A DNA stretch of 64,000 nt from Nioella halotolerans. GTDB taxonomy: Bacteria; Pseudomonadota; Alphaproteobacteria; Rhodobacterales; Rhodobacteraceae. Of this stretch, positions 22,401 to 30,746 are shown piece after piece; the stretch's first letter is position 1; every line of letters begins with the position of its first letter. The stretch spans positions 1-64,000 of the forward strand of contig QVQC01000026.1 in the NCBI GenBank assembly GCA_003428585.1, given 5' to 3'. The notes beneath the pieces are model-generated. The model did no database searches. It saw only the letters and a program-made list of their open reading frames with translations, and had not been told where the DNA came from. Position numbers and translations under genes: made by a program.

Positions 22401-22812
22401 CGAGGGGGACCTGAAACTCACCTACCACCTCGCCCCGCCGCTCTTGCCGGGCAAGGACAATGCCGGTCGTCCGAAAAAGCGGGCTTTCGGGGCATGGGTC
22501 GGCACGGTCTATGCGCTTCTGGCACGGCTTCGCTGGCTCAGGGGCACACCACTCGACGTTTTCGGGTATTCCGCCGAGCGGCGCATGGAACGCGGGTTGA
22601 TCCGCCAATACGAGGACGACATGACGGAGGTTCTGTCGAAGGTCACGCCGCAAACACATGATATCGCCGTGGAAATCGCTTCCTTGCCGCGTCAGGTCCG
22701 TGGGTTCGGCCCGGTCAAGCAGGCCAATGCCGAGGCGGCGGCCAAGCGACGGGACGAGCTTTTGCGGGCGTTCCGCGCCGGGGGAACGCCTCTGGCGACG
22801 GCAGCGGAATAG
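19411..22812 (+). CDS. Indolepyruvate ferredoxin oxidoreductase family protein (fused subunits)
   Basis: The start at 19411 follows a GGGAGG ribosome site and gives 1133 residues. One chain joins the parts found separately in archaeal IorA/IorB: an N-terminal pyruvate-oxidoreductase-like domain (GYRGSPLGAVDLQ), a thiamine diphosphate domain (WFCAGCPHNTSTK; GEGTYNHSG), a cysteine-rich 4Fe-4S segment (CEGCGDCGVQSNC and CNKDFSCLQGFCPSF, about residues 620-680), and a gamma-type domain (GVGGTGVVTVGAVLAQAA). The family oxidatively decarboxylates aryl or branched 2-oxo acids to acyl-CoA, passing electrons to ferredoxin. It stands alone behind its own regulated promoter and divergent from a LysR gene. 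Aryl pyruvate use is a family inference. Confidence 0.9.
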   Translation: MGIAQVSLQDRFDLEKSPVLLNGTQALVRLMLAQKWRDRQAGLDTAGYVTGYRGSPLGAVDLQMGRARKLLDAADIRFETGLNEDLAATALWGSQQAELRGEGRYDGVFGLWYGKGPGVDRSGDVMRHANMAGTAPHGGVIMAMGDDHTGESSTTCHQSDWAMVDVHMPVLSPAGVQEILDYGVYGFALSRYAGVWVGLKTMKDTVEATSVVDGRPDRMAFVTPDFAMPPGGLNIRLGDHWIAQEERLLGHKRFAAEAFARANGIDKRVLGKPGAKIGFVAAGKNWLDLVHAMELLGIGDEEAERLGITTYKIGQTWPLDMAGFHDWAEGLELIVVIEEKRKLIEVQVKETIFDDRRGRRVYGYKDGQGEILFPTHYALDPNDIALKLGNILIQEGRGTDRIRAGIDRISEALRADNAPELATRLPWFCAGCPHNTSTKVPEGARGGAGIGCHFMARWMDRETEAFTHMGAEGVNWVGEAPFSTRTHIFQNLGEGTYNHSGILAIRAALAAGTNITYKILFNDAVAMTGGQHNEGDLDPARIAHEVRAMGVKHIALIYDPKEEIDFSAFPRDVERHPRDDLMAVQDRFQDIEGVSAIIYVQTCAAEKRRRRKRGTFPDPDRRVFINTDVCEGCGDCGVQSNCVAIVPVETELGRKRAIDQSTCNKDFSCLQGFCPSFVTVEGGQIRKEASASVDIGHLPDPELPAIDGTHNVVITGVGGTGVVTVGAVLAQAAQLDGKGAGMIEMAGLAQKGGAVMIHLRLAETPEDISAIRVAVGEADAVIGGDLVVSAGAKTLGLMATGRTRAVVNRHEIITGDFTRDTEFRIPVSDLEMSLQARLKDGLALFDATDLAAKLMGDSIYSNMMVLGAAWQNGLLPLSHEAIMGAIELNGAAVDRNRQAFDLGRWAVLNAEEAARVGQEVSQMPRSLEDRIAFRERHLVDYQGKRLAKRYRKLVDGIEDAALREAVALGYHKLLAYKDEFEVARLHLETEAKAREVFEGDLKLTYHLAPPLLPGKDNAGRPKKRAFGAWVGTVYALLARLRWLRGTPLDVFGYSAERRMERGLIRQYEDDMTEVLSKVTPQTHDIAVEIASLPRQVRGFGPVKQANAEAAAKRRDELLRAFRAGGTPLATAAE

Positions 22813-22880
22813 GGCCTGCCAACGCGGCGAAGGCGCTTCCGTGCGGCTTTTCCGCTGAGGCATCTGCTCAGGCAAATGCA

Positions 22881-22920
22881 ACGCGGACGGCGGTATCGCA
22901 CGTCCGCGTCGAGGTCTTTT
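22881..22920 (+). terminator. Terminator-like hairpin after the oxidoreductase gene
   Basis: A perfect 9-bp stem (ACGCGGACG at 22881-22889, CGTCCGCGT at 22901-22909) with an 11-base loop is followed after a few bases by CTTTT (22916-22920). It lies 68 bases past the stop and before the converging tusA-like gene. Confidence 0.6.
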
Positions 22921-22947
22921 CCGGAGCAGGTTTTCAGAAAAAGGAAA

Positions 22948-23175
22948 TCAGGGCACGCGCAGCCAGAAGATGACGGCATCGTCGTGGATTTCCGTCTCGA
23001 TGAGCATGGCGCCCTGTTCCGTGCAGAAATGCGGAATGTCGATGCGTGCGACGGGATCGTCGGTGCGGATGCGAATCGTCTCGCCGGGAGTTGCCGACAG
23101 GAGCCGCTTGCGCAGGCGCAGGACGGGCAGGGGGCAGAGCAGGCCGCGCGCGTCGATATCGTGATCCGGGGTCAT
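22948..23175 (-). CDS. TusA/SirA family sulfur carrier protein
   Basis: The start at 23175 gives a 75-residue protein beginning MTPDHDIDARGLLCPLPVLRLRK. It has the family CPxP motif, whose cysteine carries sulfur in tRNA thiolation, molybdenum cofactor or sulfur oxidation pathways. The length is the usual one. An upstream Met in the same frame would add 12 unlikely residues. It is divergent from ccdA (93 bases between starts), so a redox or sulfur theme is possible but not shown. Confidence 0.85.
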   Translation of the reverse strand: MTPDHDIDARGLLCPLPVLRLRKRLLSATPGETIRIRTDDPVARIDIPHFCTEQGAMLIETEIHDDAVIFWLRVP

Positions 23176-23268
23176 GGCGGCAGCTAGCCCGGCCCTGCGG
23201 CACTTGTCCACGGGATTGTGACGTCATGTGGTCTGGTCAATCGCGCGCAAAGGCGTCAGGTAGAGGGC

Positions 23269-24018
23269 ATGTTCGGGATAGACCTTTTCGACGCGGCGCT
23301 TCTGCCCGCGATGCTGGTGGCGCTGACCGCCGGGGTGTTGAGTTTCCTCAGCCCCTGCGTCCTGCCGATCGTGCCACCCTACCTTGCCTATATGGGCGGC
23401 ATAACGATGAACGAGATGCAGGCCGGCGCCGGGCGGCGCAAGGCGGTGCTGACGGCGGCCTTCTTCGTGCTGGGCCTGTCGACGGTGTTCATCTTCTTGG
23501 GCTTCACCGCATCGATTTTCGGGCAGTTCTTCCTGCAGAACCAAGACCTTCTGGCGAAGATCGCGGGCGCGGTGGTGATCGTTTTCGGGCTGCATTTCCT
23601 CGGGGTGTTTCGCATCGGGTTCCTTGACCGCGAGGCGCGGCTCGATGCCGGCAACCGCGGCGGGTCCGCGCTTGGCGCCTATGTGCTGGGGCTGGCCTTC
23701 GCCTTCGGCTGGACGCCCTGTATCGGCCCGCAGCTGGGCGCCATCCTCGGCATCGCGGCGGTGGAAAGCTCCGTCGCGCGCGGCACCACGCTGCTGGCGG
23801 TCTATGCCATCGGGCTCGGGGTGCCTTTCCTGCTGGCGGCGATGTTCATCGAAAGGGCGACCGGGCTGATGGCACGGATGAAGCGCCACATGCGCCTGAT
23901 CGAGCGGATCATGGGCCTACTGCTGGTGGCGGTTGGCCTGATGCTGGTGACCGGGGCCTTTACCACGCTGTCCTTCTGGCTGTTGGAAACTTTCCCGGCG
24001 CTTGGCGCGTTGGGCTGA
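23269..24018 (+). CDS. ccdA: Cytochrome c biogenesis / thiol-disulfide transporter CcdA
   Basis: The start at 23269 after AGAGGGC gives 249 residues with six membrane helices. It has the two CcdA/DsbD-type proline-cysteine motifs: FLSPCVLPIVPPYLAYMGG (helix 1) and WTPCIGPQLGAILG (helix 4). These cysteines pass reducing equivalents from cytoplasmic thioredoxin to periplasmic thiols for heme attachment to cytochrome c and similar jobs. An upstream in-frame Met at 23224 has no good ribosome site. Confidence 0.92.
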   Translation: MFGIDLFDAALLPAMLVALTAGVLSFLSPCVLPIVPPYLAYMGGITMNEMQAGAGRRKAVLTAAFFVLGLSTVFIFLGFTASIFGQFFLQNQDLLAKIAGAVVIVFGLHFLGVFRIGFLDREARLDAGNRGGSALGAYVLGLAFAFGWTPCIGPQLGAILGIAAVESSVARGTTLLAVYAIGLGVPFLLAAMFIERATGLMARMKRHMRLIERIMGLLLVAVGLMLVTGAFTTLSFWLLETFPALGALG

Positions 24019-24080
24019 TCCTGCCCTAGCCTTGCCAGAATTCGCCTCTATGCTCGCGCCAAGAGCAAGAAAGCAGGCGC

Positions 24081-25313
24081 ATGGCAGAGGCGATCAGGCA
24101 AGAGGTGCGGCAGCGCCGGGTGGTCTACATTCCCGGTTTCGATCCCGTTCCGGCGCGCAAGTACCGCGAGCGGTACCGCCGCGGCGGGGCGGAGCAGGCA
24201 GCGATCTCCGGCTATGAACTGACGATCGGCCCGCAGCGCATCCGGGGTGCCTATGGCTGGTCGGTGGCGACGCGGACCGGCGGCCGCATCACCGAGGCCG
24301 ATATCGAGGTGCTGGTCTGGGCCGATATCGTCAAGGACAGCATGGCCCACGGCATCGCCGCGACCTACCGTCAGCTTCTTCACACGGCGTGGGCCTATAT
24401 CGGGTCCGGCGCGCTTTTCCGGCTGATGCGGCTGCGCAAGGGGCCGGTCATCGCGGCGCTTTACCCGGTCGCGCTGCTTCTGGCGCAGTTGGGGCTGGCG
24501 CTTGGCGCGGGGGGCCTCGCGGCCGGGGGGCTCGCGGCGGGGGCTGAGGGCCTCGGGGCGCCCGCGTGGCTGAGCTGGGCCATGGTGCTGCCGGGCGGGA
24601 TCGTCGCGTGGTTGATCCTGACATGGTTCAAGCGGCGCGACCCGTGGCTCGGCTGGTACCTGATGCACGACTATGCCTTCTCGGCCGGACATGGCGGCGC
24701 CTACCCGCCGGCGCAGGAGGCGCGGATGCGCGACTTCGCGGACCGGATCGCCGAGGCGCTGACCGACGATCTGGACGAGGTGCTGGTCGTGGGCCATTCC
24801 TCCGGCGCCTACATGGCAGTGTCGCTGCTGGCCGATCTCATCCGGTCCGGGCGGGTGCCCAAGGACGGCCCCGATCTGGCGCTGCTGACGCTTGGCCACG
24901 TCGTGCCGATGGTCAGCTTCCTGCCACAGGCGACACGGCTGCGCGCCGATCTCGCCTTCCTGTCGACGCAGGAGTCCATTACGTGGGTCGATGTGAGCGC
25001 GCCCGGTGATGGCTGTTCCTTCGCGCTCTGCGATCCCGTGGCCGTCTCGGGCGTTGCGCCCGCGGATCAGCGCTGGCCGCTGGTGATCTCGGCCGCCTTC
25101 ACGAAGACGCTGTCACCGGCGCGGCGAAAGGCGCTGCGCTGGAACCTTTTCGAGACGCATTTCCAATACCTCGGCGCCTTCGACCGGCCGGGGGACTACG
25201 ATTACTTCCAGATCACCGCCGGGCCGCTGACGCTCGCCAGCCGGTTCGCGGGGCGCGCGCCCTCGCCCGGGCGGATCGCCCGGCCCGTCAACCGCTACAG
25301 GGGCACCGCATGA
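24081..25313 (+). CDS. Alpha/beta-hydrolase-like protein with inserted membrane helices
   Basis: The 410-residue protein opens with a beta-strand and loop typical of alpha/beta-hydrolases (VVYIPGFDPVPARKY). It then has two hydrophobic helices at about residues 128-150 and 168-188 separated by a Gly/Ala-rich loop, and then a nucleophile elbow GHSSGAY (about residue 240). A catalytic Asp/His pair is not certain. I cannot name a substrate. Its stop overlaps the P450 start by 4 bases, so the two are translationally coupled and may act on the same lipid or terpenoid-like compound. No signal peptide is seen. Confidence 0.65.
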   Translation: MAEAIRQEVRQRRVVYIPGFDPVPARKYRERYRRGGAEQAAISGYELTIGPQRIRGAYGWSVATRTGGRITEADIEVLVWADIVKDSMAHGIAATYRQLLHTAWAYIGSGALFRLMRLRKGPVIAALYPVALLLAQLGLALGAGGLAAGGLAAGAEGLGAPAWLSWAMVLPGGIVAWLILTWFKRRDPWLGWYLMHDYAFSAGHGGAYPPAQEARMRDFADRIAEALTDDLDEVLVVGHSSGAYMAVSLLADLIRSGRVPKDGPDLALLTLGHVVPMVSFLPQATRLRADLAFLSTQESITWVDVSAPGDGCSFALCDPVAVSGVAPADQRWPLVISAAFTKTLSPARRKALRWNLFETHFQYLGAFDRPGDYDYFQITAGPLTLASRFAGRAPSPGRIARPVNRYRGTA

Positions 25314-26659
25314 TTCCGCCGAAACCCGAACCCCGTGCCGATCGCGTGTCGCTCTGGCGCTACCTGCGGCTGTTCCGGCGCGACATCCTGTCGGCCCAGC
25401 CCGCGCGGCTTTACAGGGCGTGGATGGCAGAGTTCCGCACACCGTTCTTCCGCAGTTTCCTCATCAACCAGCCAGACCTGCTGACCCGCGTGCTGAAGGA
25501 GCGACCCGACGATTTCCCCAAATCCGACCGCATCGGCGAGGGGTTGCGGCCCCTGCTGGGCGAGTCCGTCTTCCTGACCAATGGCGAGACGTGGAAGCGG
25601 CAGCGGCGCATCATCGACCCGGCCTTCGAAGGCGGGCGCCTGCGCGACACCTTCCCGGCGATGTGGGACGCGGGCAAGGCGGCCTGCGCGCGCATCCAGC
25701 CCGGCGAGGTCGAGGTCGAGGAACAGATGAGCCACGCCGCCGCCGACGTGATCTTTCGCACCCTCTTTTCCATCCCCATCGAGAACGATATCGCGTCGCA
25801 GGTCTTCACCCAGTTCCGTGACTACCAGCGCACGCAGCCGATCCTGAACCTCGCCGCCTTCCTGCCGCTGCCGCGCCTCCTGCCGCGCGGGCACCGGCGC
25901 AAGACCAAGGCAACGGCGAAGGCGATCCGGGGGCTGATCACGCGGCTGACGACGCAGCGGATGGCCGAGATCGAGGCCGGCACCGCGCCAGATGATCTGG
26001 CCACCAAGATCATGACGACGCCCGACCCGCAAACGGGGGAGACTTTCAGTACGGCCGAAATGGTCGATCAGGTGGCGATCTTCTTTCTTGCGGGCCACGA
26101 GACAAGCGCCTCGGCACTGGCCTGGACGCTCTACCTGATGGCGCTTTATCCCGACTGGCAGGAGCGTTTGGCCGCGGAGGCACAGGCTCTGGAAAATCCA
26201 GAATTTTCAACTGTTTCCAAGTTGAAGTTAAGCCGTGACGTGTTCCGCGAGGCACTGCGCCTTTACCCGCCGGTGCCGATGATGGTGCGCCAAGCGGCCT
26301 GCCCCGAACGCTTCCGCGACCGCGACGTGCCCAAGGGCGCCCAGATCGTGGTGTCCCCCTGGCACCTGCACCGGCACGAACGGCTCTGGGACAATCCCGA
26401 CGGCTTCGACCCGGCCCGCTGGCAGACGGAGAACGGACGAAAATGCCTGCGCGAGGCCTACATGCCGTTCTCAGCCGGGCCGCGGGTCTGCACCGGGGCG
26501 GGGTTTGCCATGGTGGAGGGGCCGCTCTTGCTGTCGATGCTTCTGCGGCGCTTCCGGTTCGAGCGGATAGACGGCCAGGATCCGGTGCCGGTCGCGTTCC
26601 TGACGGTGCGCGCCAAGGATGGTATCCGTCTGCGCGTCACGCCGCGTCAGGCGCCCTGA
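25310..26659 (+). CDS. Cytochrome P450 (membrane-type, CYP4-like architecture)
   Basis: This 449-residue P450 has the I-helix oxygen motif AGHETSAS, the K-helix EALR (ExxR), a PERF-type segment ACPERFRDRDV, and the heme loop PFSAGPRVCTGAGFA with the axial cysteine. There is no obvious N-terminal membrane anchor. P450s insert oxygen using electrons from a ferredoxin or reductase, neither of which is in this window. It starts inside the stop of the hydrolase-like gene (ATGA overlap) and its 3' end overlaps the converging tpiA by 13 bases. Confidence 0.93.
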   Translation: MIPPKPEPRADRVSLWRYLRLFRRDILSAQPARLYRAWMAEFRTPFFRSFLINQPDLLTRVLKERPDDFPKSDRIGEGLRPLLGESVFLTNGETWKRQRRIIDPAFEGGRLRDTFPAMWDAGKAACARIQPGEVEVEEQMSHAAADVIFRTLFSIPIENDIASQVFTQFRDYQRTQPILNLAAFLPLPRLLPRGHRRKTKATAKAIRGLITRLTTQRMAEIEAGTAPDDLATKIMTTPDPQTGETFSTAEMVDQVAIFFLAGHETSASALAWTLYLMALYPDWQERLAAEAQALENPEFSTVSKLKLSRDVFREALRLYPPVPMMVRQAACPERFRDRDVPKGAQIVVSPWHLHRHERLWDNPDGFDPARWQTENGRKCLREAYMPFSAGPRVCTGAGFAMVEGPLLLSMLLRRFRFERIDGQDPVPVAFLTVRAKDGIRLRVTPRQAP

Positions 26660-27396
26660 AGCGCCGCCACGATGGGGGCGAAATCCGCCGCTTTCAGCGA
26701 CGCGCCGCCAACAAGCGCGCCGCCCACGTTGCTGACCGCGAAGATTTCCGCCGCGTTGCCTGCCTTCACCGAGCCGCCGTAGAGGATTGGCACCGCGCGG
26801 CCCACGCCGACGCCGAAACGCTGTTCCAGCTTGGCGCGGATGAAATCATGCACCTCGCCGATCTGGTCGGTATCCGGCACCTTGCCGGTGCCAATGGCCC
26901 AGACCGGTTCATAGGCGATGACCAACCGGTCGCCGGTGACGATGTCGGGGATCGAGCCGGCAAGCTGGCCACCGATGATGGCCAGCGTGTTGGCGGCCTC
27001 GCGTTCGGCCAGCGTCTCGCCGACGCAGATGATCGGGGTGAGGTCTGCAGCAATCGCACCCTTCGCCTTGTCGCGCACATCCGCGTCGGTTTCGCCGTGG
27101 TCGTTGCGCCGTTCGGAATGGCCAAGAATGACATGGCTGGCCCCCGCATCGGCCAGCATCGGCGCGGAGATGTCGCCGGTATGGGCGCCAGCCCTGACGC
27201 TATGGCAATCCTGCCCGCCGGTCCCGATGCCGCTGCCGTCCAGCCTTTCCGCGACGCGTGAGAGCAGCGTCGTGGGCGGGCAAATCAGCACGTCGACCTC
27301 GGGTCGGGGCAGGGCGGCTTTCAGCGCGTCAACCTCGCCGAGGTTCTCGGCGGTGCCGTTCATCTTCCAGTTGCCTGCGGCAAGCTTGCGGACCAT
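26647..27396 (-). CDS. tpiA: Triosephosphate isomerase
   Basis: The start at 27396 gives the standard MVRKLAAGNWKMNG and 249 residues. Catalytic residues are visible: Asn/Lys in GNWKMN, His in ILGHSERR, and Glu in AYEPVWAIGTGK; the phosphate loop is YGGSVKAGN. It interconverts dihydroxyacetone phosphate and glyceraldehyde 3-phosphate. A longer frame to 27447 exists but does not fit the family. The last 13 bases overlap the end of the P450 gene on the other strand. Confidence 0.98.
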   Translation of the reverse strand: MVRKLAAGNWKMNGTAENLGEVDALKAALPRPEVDVLICPPTTLLSRVAERLDGSGIGTGGQDCHSVRAGAHTGDISAPMLADAGASHVILGHSERRNDHGETDADVRDKAKGAIAADLTPIICVGETLAEREAANTLAIIGGQLAGSIPDIVTGDRLVIAYEPVWAIGTGKVPDTDQIGEVHDFIRAKLEQRFGVGVGRAVPILYGGSVKAGNAAEIFAVSNVGGALVGGASLKAADFAPIVAALQGA

Positions 27397-27483
27397 GTCA
27401 CATCCCTTTTGGTGTTGCATGGAAAAGGGGTAGCGCGAAACTGGCAAGCTGGAAAGGGCCGGCCTGCCGACCGGAGGCCCGGT

Positions 27484-27873
27484 TCAGTTGCCCGATTGCG
27501 CAGCCTGTTCGGCCTGCAATTCGTCGACATCCTTGAACTTGATCGACTCGCCGCAGCCGCAGGCATCCGCGACATTGGGGTTGCGAAAGCGGAAGCCGGA
27601 TTCAAGCAGCCCGACCTCGTAGTCGATCTCGGTCCCGAAAAGGAACATCTGCGCCATCGGCGCGATCATGACGCGGGCGCCGTCCTGTTCCACGACCTCG
27701 TCATTTGGGTCGATCTCGGCCACGTAATCCATGGTATATTCCATGCCCGCGCAGCCGCCTTTCTTGACGCCGATGCGCAAGCCCTGAGAGCCGCCCTCGG
27801 TCATCAGACGGGCGATCTGGCTCGTGGCGGCGTCGGTCAGGGTGACAGCCTGTTTTCCGGGGATGCCGAACAT
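27484..27873 (-). CDS. HesB/IscA-type iron-sulfur carrier
   Basis: The 129-residue protein has the three conserved cysteines of A-type carriers: KKGGCAGMEY and the C-terminal DACGCGESI. These proteins receive Fe-S clusters from a scaffold and deliver them to apo-enzymes. It lies 84 bases downstream of a DUF59 assembly protein on the same strand, the arrangement seen at the end of SUF operons, though the SufBCDS genes themselves are not in the window. Confidence 0.93.
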   Translation of the reverse strand: MFGIPGKQAVTLTDAATSQIARLMTEGGSQGLRIGVKKGGCAGMEYTMDYVAEIDPNDEVVEQDGARVMIAPMAQMFLFGTEIDYEVGLLESGFRFRNPNVADACGCGESIKFKDVDELQAEQAAQSGN

Positions 27874-27957
27874 GGAGAAATCCTTTCAAGTCGCTGGCAG
27901 GGACATAAGACAGCGCCGCTCCCGTATCAATCCCGCACCTTGCAAACCGTTGACATA

Positions 27958-28314
27958 TTACATGAATCCCAGTTCCAACCGGGCCTCGTCGGACATCATT
28001 TCCATGCCCCACGGGGGATCCCACGTAATCTCGACATTGACGGTCTTCACCCCGGCCACCGGGAGGATCGCGTCGGCAAGCCAACCCGGCATCTCGCCCG
28101 CCACCGGGCAGCCCGGCGCGGTCAGGGTCATGGTGACGTCAACCTCGTTCTCAGGGCTGATCTCGACCGTGTAGACAAGACCGAGGTCATAGATATTCAC
28201 CGGGATTTCAGGGTCATAAACCGTCCGGCAGGCGTCGATCACCGCATCGTAAAGCGGGTGGTCGGTGCTTGACGGCTTGATCAGGGGGGCGCCTTCTAAC
28301 TGCTCTTGCATCAT
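27958..28314 (-). CDS. DUF59 (MIP18/SufT-type) Fe-S assembly protein
   Basis: The start at 28314 gives 118 residues (MMQEQLEGAPLIKP); the next Met, one codon on, is equally possible. The core DPEIPVNIYDLGLVYTVEI and the TLTAPGCPVAGEMPGWL motif with its reactive cysteine define the DUF59 family, known from SufT and the eukaryotic CIA protein MIP18. These proteins help load Fe-S clusters onto target proteins. The IscA-type carrier gene follows on the same strand, which supports a joint role. Confidence 0.9.
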   Translation of the reverse strand: MMQEQLEGAPLIKPSSTDHPLYDAVIDACRTVYDPEIPVNIYDLGLVYTVEISPENEVDVTMTLTAPGCPVAGEMPGWLADAILPVAGVKTVNVEITWDPPWGMEMMSDEARLELGFM

Positions 28315-28402
28315 GTGCCTTTCGGCTGGCTGACTGGGTAGTTGAGCAAAGATATAAGGATTCTGCCCGCCCGCGTCCAGAGGCACCAGAATCCGCCGGC
28401 GC

Positions 28403-28446
28403 CATGCGTGCACCATCCGTACACCCCCCGTACAGCATGCGTGCAC
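28403..28446. repeat. Short direct repeats upstream of the DUF59/rpsB divergence
   Basis: CATGCGTGCAC occurs at 28403-28413 and 28436-28446 (period 33), flanking two copies of CCGTACA. The region lies between divergent genes, in the 367-base gap 28315-28681. Function unknown; a regulator site or a simple duplication. Confidence 0.45.
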
Positions 28447-28523
28447 ATGACAGGCGCGTCCCGGGGCAGGTCACCGGCACGGCATGCGGCCGGGCCCCGG
28501 GCGATTTCACGGTGTCAGGGGGG

Positions 28524-28681
28524 TTGCCATCCCCGAAAAGCTGCCTTAAACGCGCGATCACTTCACAGGCGAAGGCGGGCCTTCGGGGGAGACATCCTCG
28601 CAAGGTCCACCGGTTGGGGCGTTGGCGGAAGCCCGCGCACCCTGAACCTTCGCCCAGGCGCAAACCGGAAAGGAACTCTCA
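28524..28681 (+). promoter_or_regulatory. Candidate rpsB promoter and structured leader
   Basis: TTGCCA (28524-28529) and TTAAAC (28546-28551), 16 bases apart, are a plausible weak promoter. The leader then contains long-range complementary arms: GCGAAGG (28569-28575) with CCTTCGC (28647-28653) and GCGGGC (28575-28580) with GCCCGC (28631-28636), close to the GGAAAGGAA ribosome site. Such a structure could be an S2 autoregulatory leader; this is inference from base pairing. Confidence 0.4.
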
Positions 28682-29470
28682 ATGGCGCTTCCCGATTTCT
28701 CCATGCGTCAGCTCTTGGAAGCTGGCGTTCACTTCGGCCACCAGACGCAACGCTGGAACCCGCGCATGGCGCCGTATATTTACGGCGAGCGCAACGGCAT
28801 CCACATCATGGACCTGACGCAGACCGTCCCGATGCTCGACCAGGCGTTGCAGGTCGTGCGCGAGACCGTCGCAAAGGGCGGCAGCATCCTGTTCGTCGGC
28901 ACCAAGCGGCAGGCGCAGAAGCCGATCGCCGAAGCGGCCGAGCGGTGCGCGCAGTTCTACATGAACCACCGCTGGCTGGGCGGCACGCTGACCAACTGGA
29001 AGACCGTTTCGAATTCCATCGGTCGACTCAAGCAGATCGACGAGGCGATGGAAGGCGGGTTGGAAGGCCTGACCAAGCGTGAACGCCTCGGCATGGAGCG
29101 GGACCAGACCAAGCTTCAGGCCTCGCTCGGCGGGATCCGCGAGATGGGTGGCCTGCCCGACCTGATCTTCGTCATCGACGTCAAGAAAGAGGATCTGGCC
29201 ATCCTCGAAGCCAAGAAGCTGGGCATCCCGGTGGTGGCCGTGGTCGACACGAACTGTTCGCCCGACGGCGTGGATTACATCATCCCCGGCAACGACGACG
29301 CGGCCCGCGCGATCAGCCTGTATTGCGATCTGGTCAGCCGCGCCGCGCTGGACGGCATGACCGCGCAGATGGAAACCGCGGGCGTCGATCTGGGCGCGCT
29401 GGAAGAGGGCAACGTGGAAGAAGCCCTTGCCGACGCGGAGAGTGGCGAAACCGCCCCCGCCGAGGGCTGA
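28682..29470 (+). CDS. rpsB: 30S ribosomal protein S2
   Basis: The 262-residue product shows the S2 signature regions: [23 protein letters not shown] near the N-terminus, [15 protein letters not shown], and [33 protein letters not shown]. An acidic tail of about 25 residues follows, common in Rhodobacteraceae. It precedes tsf by 75 bases, the near-universal rpsB-tsf operon. Confidence 0.98.
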   Translation: MALPDFSMRQLLEAGVHFGHQTQRWNPRMAPYIYGERNGIHIMDLTQTVPMLDQALQVVRETVAKGGSILFVGTKRQAQKPIAEAAERCAQFYMNHRWLGGTLTNWKTVSNSIGRLKQIDEAMEGGLEGLTKRERLGMERDQTKLQASLGGIREMGGLPDLIFVIDVKKEDLAILEAKKLGIPVVAVVDTNCSPDGVDYIIPGNDDAARAISLYCDLVSRAALDGMTAQMETAGVDLGALEEGNVEEALADAESGETAPAEG

Positions 29471-29545
29471 CCAGCCGTCACGCAATCGACACATGGACCG
29501 GCTACGGGCCGGTCCGGACCGTTTTCGTTTTAAAGGAGCAGACCC

Positions 29546-30421
29546 ATGGCAATCACCGCCGCAATGGTCAAAGAACTGCGCGAATCCACCGGCGCAGGCA
29601 TGATGGACGCCAAGAAGGCACTGGTCGAAACCGAAGGCGACATGGATGCCGCCGTTGACTGGCTGCGCACCAAGGGCCTTGCCAAGGCCGCCAAGAAATC
29701 GGGCCGTGTCGCCGCCGAAGGGCTTGTCGCCGTCGCGGTCGAGGGCGGCACGGGCGTCGCCGTCGAGGTGAACTCGGAAACCGATTTCGTCGGCAAGAAC
29801 GCGGAATTCCAGGCCATGGTCGGCGATATCGCGACGGCCGCGCTTGGCGTTTCGGACGTCGATGCGCTTGCGGCGGCCGAGATCGGTGGCAAGTCCGTTG
29901 CCGACACGCTGACCGACAAGATCGCCACGATTGGCGAGAACATGACGCTGCGGCGGATGGCGAAGATCGAAGGCGAGACCGTGGTCAGCTACGTGCACAA
30001 TTCCGCGGCGCCGGGCATGGGCAAGATCGGCGTTCTGGTCGCGCTTTCGGGCGGTGACGAGTCGCTTGCCAAGCAGGTCGCGATGCATATCGCCGCCGTC
30101 AACCCCGCCGCGCTGGACGAGGCCGACATGGACCCGGCCGTGGTCGAGAAGGAGCGCCAGATCCAGATCGACATCGCCCGCGAATCCGGCAAGCCGGAAC
30201 AGGTGATCGAGAAGATGATCGAAGGCCGCATGAAGAAGTTCGTGGCCGAATCGACGCTCCTGAACCAAGCTTTCGTTGTCAACCCCGACCTGACGGTCGG
30301 CGACGCCGCGAAAGAGGCCGGCGCCAGCGTGACCGGGTTCATCCGGCTCGAGGTCGGCGAAGGCATCGAGAAGAAGGAAGAAGACTTCGCAGCCGAGGTT
30401 GCGAAGGCCGCCCAAGGCTGA
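29546..30421 (+). CDS. tsf: Translation elongation factor Ts
   Basis: This 291-residue protein begins [26 protein letters not shown], the EF-Ts signature, and contains the TDFVGKN core that displaces Mg and GDP from EF-Tu. It recycles EF-Tu-GDP to EF-Tu-GTP. The start follows a strong AAAGGAG site. It is the second gene of the rpsB-tsf operon and is followed by two hairpins that end the transcript. Confidence 0.98.
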   Translation: MAITAAMVKELRESTGAGMMDAKKALVETEGDMDAAVDWLRTKGLAKAAKKSGRVAAEGLVAVAVEGGTGVAVEVNSETDFVGKNAEFQAMVGDIATAALGVSDVDALAAAEIGGKSVADTLTDKIATIGENMTLRRMAKIEGETVVSYVHNSAAPGMGKIGVLVALSGGDESLAKQVAMHIAAVNPAALDEADMDPAVVEKERQIQIDIARESGKPEQVIEKMIEGRMKKFVAESTLLNQAFVVNPDLTVGDAAKEAGASVTGFIRLEVGEGIEKKEEDFAAEVAKAAQG

Positions 30422-30433
30422 GGCCGGGGCAAG

Positions 30434-30461
30434 GGCAGGGGTCTTGGGAGGGGCCCCTGCC
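30434..30461 (+). terminator. First hairpin after tsf
   Basis: Stem GGCAGGGG (30434-30441) and CCCCTGCC (30454-30461) just 12 bases past the tsf stop, followed by a pyrimidine-rich but interrupted tract (GCTTCTTTC). Part of a double terminator. Confidence 0.6.
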
Positions 30462-30485
30462 GCTTCTTTCGAAAGGCAAAAAGTA

Positions 30486-30525
30486 AAAAGCGGTGCCGCC
30501 CGGGACAATGGGTGGCACCGCTTTT
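30486..30525. terminator. Bidirectional terminator after tsf
   Basis: AAAAGCGGTGCC (30486-30497) pairs perfectly with GGCACCGCTTTT (30514-30525), giving U-runs on both strands. It ends the rpsB-tsf transcript and any LuxR read-through from the minus strand. The rest of the 325-base gap 30422-30746 shows nothing recognisable. Confidence 0.88.
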
Positions 30526-30746
30526 CCTGTCAGGCGCGACTCGATCCGGTCACGGGACAGACCGTCTGTCATGCGCGCCCCCCGGCCATCTGGGTAGGGA
30601 CAATGAATGACCGGGGTGAGAATGGACCGCCGGGCCGATAATTGGTCCCGACGGTCCGATGCTCCTGACCAAGCAAATCTTAGCCATCACTCACGGAACG
30701 CGTGCAATGTGACGCGTCGTCAAGCATTAGAAAAGTCAGGAAAACC

